This document shows, in pieces, positions 1 through 5,170 of a stretch of 5,170 nucleotides of DNA. Source of the stretch: Simkania negevensis. GTDB taxonomy: Bacteria > Chlamydiota > Chlamydiia > Chlamydiales > JAFITR01. Under the pieces are notes generated by a model. It saw nothing but the letters and a program-made list of their open reading frames with translations. It ran no database searches and was not told the origin of the DNA. The stretch lies in NCBI GenBank assembly GCA_017116025.1, contig JAFITR010000107.1:1-5170 (forward strand), written 5' to 3'. Position numbers and translations under genes: made by a program. The number at the start of each line of letters is the position of its first letter. The first letter of the stretch is position 1.

Positions 1-107
1 GTAAGGATCCTGTCTATCTTGACGATCTTGCAGATCTTGTTCCTTCCGTTGTCTCGTTAATCGCTGTCTCTACTATTCGTCGTTATGATACACTCAGTGG
101 CTGTTAA
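1..107 (+). CDS. C-terminal end of an upstream gene (partial, unidentified)
   Basis: The frame whose first complete codon is at 3 is open from the window edge to a TAA at 105-107. It encodes 34 residues, starting KDPVYLDDLADLVPS and ending RRYDTLSGC. Seen directly: codons in this frame often start with G (about half of the first 18), the bias expected of real bacterial coding sequence. The peptide is a balanced mix with an acidic helix-like start. The competing frame from base 1 ends at a TAA at 58-60 and reads as a monotonous Ile/Leu string, so I prefer this one. An open stretch of 34 codons can arise by chance, so the call is tentative. No family can be named from so short a tail. It lies on the same strand as the giant gene, 34 bases upstream of its preferred start, and would overlap the alternative start at 85 by 23 bases. 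Confidence 0.5.
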   Translation, partial: KDPVYLDDLADLVPSVVSLIAVSTIRRYDTLSGC

Positions 108-141
108 TACTTTAAAACCATTTTTTGTTTTTGTTATAATT
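108..141 (+). other. AT-rich gap and leader before the giant gene
   Basis: These 34 bases between the presumed upstream stop and the ATG at 142 contain only 5 G or C by hand count, far below the coding sequence on both sides. The stretch is dominated by T runs and ends in TATAATT directly before the ATG. There is no Shine-Dalgarno-like purine run, so translation would depend on an unstructured U-rich leader or on coupling with the upstream gene. This composition is typical of a non-coding gap and is the main reason for placing the start at 142. If the ATG at 85 were used, this stretch would encode a Phe/Val/Ile-rich segment instead. Confidence 0.45.
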
Positions 142-3100
142 ATGCGAACTCAATTTGTTCTTGCATTCCTTCCCCCAACCACCTCCGCCAATCACCTCCA
201 ACCCTCTGCTGCCCCCTCTGCTCCTGCTCAAGCCGTTGGTGATGACTCCGTCAGGCCACTATTTGCCGGCATATTTCAAGCTAACTCCCCCTTCCAAACA
301 GCGCCTTTACCTAATGTAATGTTGAATCAAGCGAAAGTGAAAGAACTTGCTCAGCCTCAGAAACTACTTCCTAATGATGAACGCAGAGATCGATACGAAA
401 TATCTTTAGAGAAGTTGTTTGCCTCTTTCGACCATGCCATTGTTTTCAACTCTTTTGCACACTATCTGCTAAATTTGTCTACCGCTTCTGATACGAACAT
501 GGAGGTCGCTGCTTTTTTCTCTCCTGGATTGGCTAACGAGCAATCCTTTCTCGATTCCCTTGTTGATTGGTTATACCAGAGATTGCCCAACGAGATCATT
601 AATCGACAGCAAGTTGCCAAAAGAGACATCTTGTCAGCCTTGGACCGTTTTCTTAAAATGCTCGAACAGAAGAGGGATGGCTCTAGCTGGTATAGACAAG
701 CAGCAACATTGGCAATGTGCTGCCATATCCTTTCTGCTCTAGAGACCTCCCACATACTCTTTGATTCGTCTGAGAATATCTATAGGGCTTTGTCTTCCAT
801 GCAAAACTTCTATACCAATCCTGTTCAAGAGGGGAGACGACCCTCAACCAATCTCAAACGTTGTCACAATCATAACAACCTTCCCATACAAGATAGTTAC
901 CCTTATGCGCAATTTCACTTGAACTTGAACGGACGCAAGATGGTGGTTAGTATGCGTACTGGGTTGACTGGGGCAGATTTTCCTTCTGACAGTCGTTCTG
1001 CGCCGGCGGTAGAGTTTCATTACGGCCATCCACCTGTTGCTGTTGCTTTGCCTCTACAAGCTGGCGCTTGGCATAGTACAACGACTTATCAACATTTGGC
1101 AAAGAACCACGAGTTTGCCATCCCTTCTAACCTCCGTTTTGACGCAATTCCCATAGATGACCAAAGAGGTCACTTGGCCATTCTTCTACCTTGGATGCTC
1201 TATCTACAAGAAAATTGGGTTCCTTTTGACCCACTCGAAATGACCTCACGCTTCTTTCTTGAACTAGCTTTCACTCATAACCACCACACCCGGTCAACAA
1301 AAAAACCGCTATTCTCCTTCGCAATAGACTCTTTTACCCCATTCCTTCATCCAAACAATCGTCACGCCTTCTTTTACGACCTCCTACGCCTCTGGGTCTA
1401 TCTGCAAATTGAATGTCAATCATCTCCAAATATCTATTGCAAACTAGCAGGAACAGCCTCTTTTGATGGTCAAGCACAAAATGTCCAGACTCTGTTGGGA
1501 GAAGTAGTTAAGGCAGATCTAGGACCTTTGTTTCATCAGGTTTTTACACTAGGAAAAGAGGGTGAATTCCCACTGCTTTTCTCTCGAACTCTCCTCGATT
1601 ATTTGAAGAAAGCGCTTTCCTCTCTCGTAGAAAACGCAACACGACCAACAGAATTACAGGCAAAACGGATAACAGATTTCCGATCTTTCCTCGAGGAAAC
1701 GCCTCGTTCCTCGCTTATACCTCTGCTTTTTGAACAACTTCTTAAAGAAGGAGAAGAAAAAGACGTTGATCAGTTTCTTGATTTCTTATTAGATTCCAAC
1801 CCTAATACCTCTGAAAAAGATCTATGGCAGCAAATGAATCCTCTCTCCCACTATTTTGCGCAAACAGAGAACAATACCCCAGAAGCAGAAAATAGAGTAT
1901 TGGCGTTCTTTAAAGTTCTAATGAAGCGAAATCCTAATATAGACTCTCAGATTGTTTACATAGGGCTATTGAGACATCTGCCTGTCAATTTTGATCAATC
2001 CTTTTTTCTCCTTATGGCAGAAAGTCTCCTTTGGCTTTTTAAAGAACCAATTGATGGTCGGCAAGAAACAAAAATTACCAACCTAAAGCAAGCATGGCTA
2101 GCATGCCTTACCCGTGGTAAAAAAGTCGTAAAGGGGAGTTTTCTATTTGATCTTGTTGAAATGCTTTTTCTTCTACAAGAAGAAAGAACAAGTAAAAAAA
2201 CCAAAGGGAACCATCAGCAACACTTTGCAATCGATGTCACAAACAACGTGATCAATTTTTGGATCACTATAATGGCTAGAAGTCCAAACCAAAAGCTGAT
2301 ACCGCTGGCAGAAAAAGCATTGGAAAAAAGCCAATGGAAAGACTTTTCAGTTGAACAACTGAAGAATTATATCGCCTCCTTATTGAAAACAAATACCCCA
2401 GAATCTAAGTTGAAGGCTCTTACCATCCTCTCTTTTTTTGCACAAAAAGAATCTTTTCATCTTGAACAAATCATTTCATCAACTACGCTGAATGGTCATA
2501 TACTGCCTATTCTTGCCAACGAACATAGCCGGGGCATCCTCCCTTCTAACCACTACATTCTTTTTGACCCCAATCTCCTTCCGCAAGAAACTGGCCTTTC
2601 CCTTCCCAAACACTTCTTTGACAACCTAAATATCATCTCTCAAGCCCCTTCAGACGCCAATCTTAATATCGAGGCAGTGTTGTCAACATATTTGTCTAAA
2701 AGAAAAGGACAGGAGAAATTCCTTTACCTATTTTTACACGCTGCACTCAACCACTACAAATCCACCTCTTTGCCCTCTTTTGTGGTTAAAAAACTGCAAG
2801 CTGTTTTTTCTTCTTTAGAACAGAAGTTAGAAGAATGCTCTGTCAATACCGTTGTTCCAAAGACATTGATGACGGCATTTGGTCAGTTGCAACCACTTGT
2901 TGATCTGCTTAACGAAAGAAGAATCCCTCAAGATGAGGTTTCTTCTCTTCTCGTTTCTTGGGATCTCTTTCTTCTCTTTAAAGAAGCATGTGACAACTCT
3001 CTCTTAGAGAAGATGAGGGAGAAGCCATTAATCCCGAGACTCTCTCCGCTCAATCCAGACTCTTTAATAGACGCAAAAACAGTAGCAGCAGTGGCCATGT

Positions 3101-5133
3101 TCTGCCACAGAAATGAACAAGTTGTTTTTGAAGACAAAACAGCAATTTTGTTTCAAAAGATGCTCTCTTTTGCTAAAAATTCAAAATTGACTACTTTAGA
3201 AAGACTCTCTATTTGGTTAATCGTAATAAAAATAGGTGATAAACCGAGCTTTTTACAAGCAATCACAGATAGTAACGATCAAATAAAAAAACTTCCGATT
3301 GAAGAGTATACAGAGTTTTTTGGAACAAGCAGAAGCTCTATTCGACCGCTCGAGCATGCCTTGACAAGGATCAACGCTCTATTGATTATGGAGATCGACG
3401 TTAATGAGAGTGATCCTCTATCTACAGAAATAGTATCTGCAAAAGAAATATCGACTCTCTACAGATGGCTCAATCTCTTTTTTTTTCCCAATACCAAGAG
3501 CTTCGACCCTCTGTTTGTGATCGACTCTTTTCTTACACTCTTTTCGATGCGTGGAAAGAATAGAAAAAAAATCCCCGTAGCATCTCCTGTTGAAGTAGAG
3601 TCCTGTAAACAATTCGAACACTGGGCTCAACTTGTTAAGGTTTTTGATCGTTTTTTTCAGACAGAAAACCCCCTAAATCCAGCTAAAATAAACGCTGCTT
3701 ACGACCTTCTCCAGATGTTCAATTATTCGCCAACAATGGAACGTGGACTCTTCGGAATGGTTGGCGTAGTTGTAAGTAGCGTTTATTTTTTAGTTAATTT
3801 GCTTCAAAACTTGCAAAGACAAAATTCGGACAATAGCTTTTCAATACAACCGTTCCAACTCCCAATTGAGTCGTTTCAAAAAGAACTTCTGCAGATATTT
3901 GCTAAAATGCCATCCGAACCTGGCTTCTTTTTAGAAGAGCAGCACAAAGGCTTTTGGGAAGCTCTCGAACATTTTTTTCTCTTTTTAGAAAAAAGTTCTT
4001 CCATCAATAGCATTAAAATTAACAACTCGTTTGCTTTTGTCATAACGACACTTTTTTTACGATTTTCTTCTGCCTCAGAATCTGATCGTTTCTATGTATA
4101 TCTTGGACAATGCATTAAGCTCCTCTTTCCCAAAGTGCGTGAAATAAAAGATCTGCCCCAAACGAATGATTTGTCTTCTGACAAAACAATGGCTTTACCT
4201 TATACAAAGTTGTTATGGAAAGTGATGTTGCTTGTTTCTAAAAAAGGATCTCTTCCTCTTGAGTACACAGATTTATTAATTGCGGAGTTAGAAAAAGCCT
4301 TTGTGGAAATTGGAAATTACCTACGAAGACCAGAAATGATGCAGACCAGCAATACCGCATTAGAAGAGAATATCTTTATATGCTCAGAGATGATCGAATT
4401 ACGAATTCGTTTATCTCTAATCAAAAAAGAAAGCTCAGAGTCCATGCACTCCATAATTGTTGCATATACTCAATTAGCACAAAGTAGTGCTTGTTTTTTT
4501 TGTTATGTATCTCCTGGTCAACGTGTTGGAGATGATTCCTCTAATTCTATGCTAAATTTTTGGAAACTTTTTTTTGAAAATTGCAGCAAAAACGACTCTT
4601 TAATCGCTCAACGGATCTCCCTAGGGGGTCGATACACATTAGCATTTCATTGTTACCAATCTCTGAAACAAAAAAATCCATGTGCAAAATTTTATATCTT
4701 ACAAAAAGTCATCGTTCCTTTTTTCTTCACAGACTGCGCTGCTAAGATACCACTCTATCTAAAAAAGGAATTAACAGAAGATTTAAAGGAGACAGATCCA
4801 GCAGAATTTGATCTCATTTTCGCGAGATATTTGGATTTGCTCTTTTGTGCTTTTTTGGAGAAAGGCGAGTTGTTATCAAATCAACATTTTCAACAGTCTC
4901 TCCGAACATTCGCTGCTCAACTGATCGAGAAATTTTCTGAATCTCCTTTTGGTATTAAAGAATTTTCTGACAGGATAGAAGGGTTTATTGAAAATGCGGC
5001 GCAGAGTGCACACGGGCCAAATCCGTTCTACTCTCTTCTTAAGGTTTTTTTTAAGGAAGAGATGGATAAAAAATTTCCAAACGGTTTCTCTAATTGTGAG
5101 TGGGTCAAACAACTTGCGAAGTTAATGGCTTAG
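142..5133 (+). CDS. Giant uncharacterised protein, mostly helical (about 1,663 aa)
   Basis: The frame is unbroken for about 5 kb and ends with TAG at 5131-5133. I do not recognise the family and assign no function. Residues are counted from the ATG at 142; an in-frame ATG at 85 would add 19 residues (MIHSVAVNTLKPFFVFVII). Neither start has a Shine-Dalgarno motif. I chose 142 because 85-107 lies over an apparent upstream gene and 108-141 looks non-coding. Order of regions: a short hydrophobic start (FVLAFL); a Pro/Ala/Ser linker at about 11-31, probably disordered; a helical part to about 230; a His-dense segment at 242-408 with beta-like strands; then a long run of apparent amphipathic helices to the end, compatible with an alpha-solenoid scaffold. 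Within that run, residues 1202-1221 are uncharged and hydrophobic, and 1451-1569 hold seven cysteines. No Walker, protease, kinase, glycosyltransferase or nuclease motif was seen. A secreted effector, envelope scaffold or structural protein are all possible; none is demonstrated. That the gene is real is nearly certain; its role is unknown. Confidence 0.93.
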   Translation: MRTQFVLAFLPPTTSANHLQPSAAPSAPAQAVGDDSVRPLFAGIFQANSPFQTAPLPNVMLNQAKVKELAQPQKLLPNDERRDRYEISLEKLFASFDHAIVFNSFAHYLLNLSTASDTNMEVAAFFSPGLANEQSFLDSLVDWLYQRLPNEIINRQQVAKRDILSALDRFLKMLEQKRDGSSWYRQAATLAMCCHILSALETSHILFDSSENIYRALSSMQNFYTNPVQEGRRPSTNLKRCHNHNNLPIQDSYPYAQFHLNLNGRKMVVSMRTGLTGADFPSDSRSAPAVEFHYGHPPVAVALPLQAGAWHSTTTYQHLAKNHEFAIPSNLRFDAIPIDDQRGHLAILLPWMLYLQENWVPFDPLEMTSRFFLELAFTHNHHTRSTKKPLFSFAIDSFTPFLHPNNRHAFFYDLLRLWVYLQIECQSSPNIYCKLAGTASFDGQAQNVQTLLGEVVKADLGPLFHQVFTLGKEGEFPLLFSRTLLDYLKKALSSLVENATRPTELQAKRITDFRSFLEETPRSSLIPLLFEQLLKEGEEKDVDQFLDFLLDSNPNTSEKDLWQQMNPLSHYFAQTENNTPEAENRVLAFFKVLMKRNPNIDSQIVYIGLLRHLPVNFDQSFFLLMAESLLWLFKEPIDGRQETKITNLKQAWLACLTRGKKVVKGSFLFDLVEMLFLLQEERTSKKTKGNHQQHFAIDVTNNVINFWITIMARSPNQKLIPLAEKALEKSQWKDFSVEQLKNYIASLLKTNTPESKLKALTILSFFAQKESFHLEQIISSTTLNGHILPILANEHSRGILPSNHYILFDPNLLPQETGLSLPKHFFDNLNIISQAPSDANLNIEAVLSTYLSKRKGQEKFLYLFLHAALNHYKSTSLPSFVVKKLQAVFSSLEQKLEECSVNTVVPKTLMTAFGQLQPLVDLLNERRIPQDEVSSLLVSWDLFLLFKEACDNSLLEKMREKPLIPRLSPLNPDSLIDAKTVAAVAMFCHRNEQVVFEDKTAILFQKMLSFAKNSKLTTLERLSIWLIVIKIGDKPSFLQAITDSNDQIKKLPIEEYTEFFGTSRSSIRPLEHALTRINALLIMEIDVNESDPLSTEIVSAKEISTLYRWLNLFFFPNTKSFDPLFVIDSFLTLFSMRGKNRKKIPVASPVEVESCKQFEHWAQLVKVFDRFFQTENPLNPAKINAAYDLLQMFNYSPTMERGLFGMVGVVVSSVYFLVNLLQNLQRQNSDNSFSIQPFQLPIESFQKELLQIFAKMPSEPGFFLEEQHKGFWEALEHFFLFLEKSSSINSIKINNSFAFVITTLFLRFSSASESDRFYVYLGQCIKLLFPKVREIKDLPQTNDLSSDKTMALPYTKLLWKVMLLVSKKGSLPLEYTDLLIAELEKAFVEIGNYLRRPEMMQTSNTALEENIFICSEMIELRIRLSLIKKESSESMHSIIVAYTQLAQSSACFFCYVSPGQRVGDDSSNSMLNFWKLFFENCSKNDSLIAQRISLGGRYTLAFHCYQSLKQKNPCAKFYILQKVIVPFFFTDCAAKIPLYLKKELTEDLKETDPAEFDLIFARYLDLLFCAFLEKGELLSNQHFQQSLRTFAAQLIEKFSESPFGIKEFSDRIEGFIENAAQSAHGPNPFYSLLKVFFKEEMDKKFPNGFSNCEWVKQLAKLMA
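865..1365 (+). other. His-rich, partly beta-like segment of the giant protein
   Basis: Protein residues 242-408 hold 14 histidines in 167 residues: 242, 244, 259, 293, 296, 311, 318, 323, 344, 379, 381, 382, 403 and 408. About 21 occur in the 1,255 residues that follow. A cysteine at 241 precedes the first pair, giving CHNH, and a THNHH cluster lies at 378-382. The part at about 254-345 has alternating polar and hydrophobic residues and Gly/Pro turns, as in AQFHLNLNGRKMVVSMRTG, which suggests beta strands rather than the helices seen elsewhere. I infer a separate folded domain, possibly metal-binding. No known metal-site signature (such as HExxH or a zinc-finger pattern) is present, so binding is speculation. 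Confidence 0.4.
3745..3804 (+). other. Candidate transmembrane helix in the giant protein
   Basis: Protein residues 1202-1221 form a 20-residue stretch with no charged side chain. It begins GLFGMVGVVV and ends with VYFLVNLL, has small residues (Gly, Ser) in its first part, follows Met-Glu-Arg and is followed by the polar QNLQRQN. This is the longest clearly uncharged hydrophobic segment I found in the protein. Length and composition fit one membrane-spanning helix. It could also be the buried core helix of a soluble solenoid, since neighbouring helices are also very hydrophobic. With only one good candidate, the topology cannot be decided by eye. Confidence 0.4.
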
Positions 5134-5170
5134 AGAGTCTATTGCTGACGTAGGGTTATTTCCAAAAAAG
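5134..5170. other. Sequence after the giant gene, no feature recognised
   Basis: These 37 bases follow the TAG stop. I see no convincing hairpin followed by a T run on the forward strand, so no terminator is called. The stretch ends in AAAAAAG at the window edge, which would be a T-rich tract if a convergent gene or terminator lay beyond. No start codon with a ribosome binding site is visible. Confidence 0.5.

Noticed and set aside
135..140. TATAAT, a perfect match to a bacterial -10 box, just before the ATG at 142
   Set aside because: A transcript starting 6-8 bases downstream would begin after the ATG at 142, and there is no convincing -35 box at the right distance; the match is expected in so AT-rich a stretch.
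462..1029. Short open frames of 60-97 codons on either strand within the giant gene (for example reverse 462-755 and 844-1029)
   Set aside because: All lie fully inside the 5 kb coding frame, with compositions expected of antisense or shifted readings, and no ribosome binding site or recognisable product.
1686..1699. Perfect 14-base palindrome TTTCCTCGAGGAAA
   Set aside because: Isolated and inside the coding sequence, with no second copy noticed; not enough to call an operator or binding site.
2346..2363. Inverted repeat TTCAGTTG / CAACTGAA with a two-base centre
   Set aside because: It lies inside the coding frame far from either end, has no T run after it, and the loop is too small for a stable hairpin; could be a chance palindrome.
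235..4539. The peptide VGDDS occurs near both ends of the protein (codons from 235 and from 4525), suggesting an internal duplication
   Set aside because: Similarity does not extend beyond about five residues on either side, so chance is the simpler explanation.
5122..5169. Short reverse-strand open frame that could be the C-terminal end of a convergent gene overlapping the giant gene's stop
   Set aside because: Only 15 codons are visible, a second reverse frame ending at 5139 is equally plausible, and open stretches this short are common by chance.

Overview
The window is almost entirely one very large gene. A forward reading frame runs uninterrupted to a TAG at 5131-5133 and encodes about 1,663 residues from the ATG at 142 (my preferred start) or 1,682 from an upstream ATG at 85. 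I do not recognise the protein and can see no catalytic motif. Most of it reads like an alpha-helical scaffold rich in Leu, Phe, Lys, Glu and Ser. Departures from this are a short Pro/Ala-rich N-terminal linker, a histidine-dense and apparently beta-containing segment, one clear 20-residue uncharged hydrophobic stretch about three quarters of the way along, and a cysteine-enriched C-terminal part.

Layout: positions 1-107 probably hold the last codons of an upstream gene on the same strand. Positions 108-141 are a very AT-rich gap (5 G/C in 34 bases by hand count). The giant gene fills 142-5133. Positions 5134-5170 show nothing I can name. Same-strand order and a short gap allow the two genes to be co-transcribed, but no promoter or terminator settles this. 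There are no RNA genes, CRISPR repeats, insertion sequences or attachment sites that I can see.

Organism: an intron-free 5 kb frame, tight spacing to an upstream frame and roughly 38-40% G+C in sampled lines suggest a bacterium. A huge, helical, F/L/K-rich protein of no obvious family is common in host-associated intracellular bacteria such as environmental Chlamydiae or Legionella-like organisms. That placement is an impression from style, not from any diagnostic motif, and should be treated as weak.

Base composition changes along the gene. The 5' half has strongly C-over-G stretches, while the 3' third is richer in T and G and carries most of the long T tracts. This may reflect amino-acid content, or it may mean the gene was assembled from parts with different histories.
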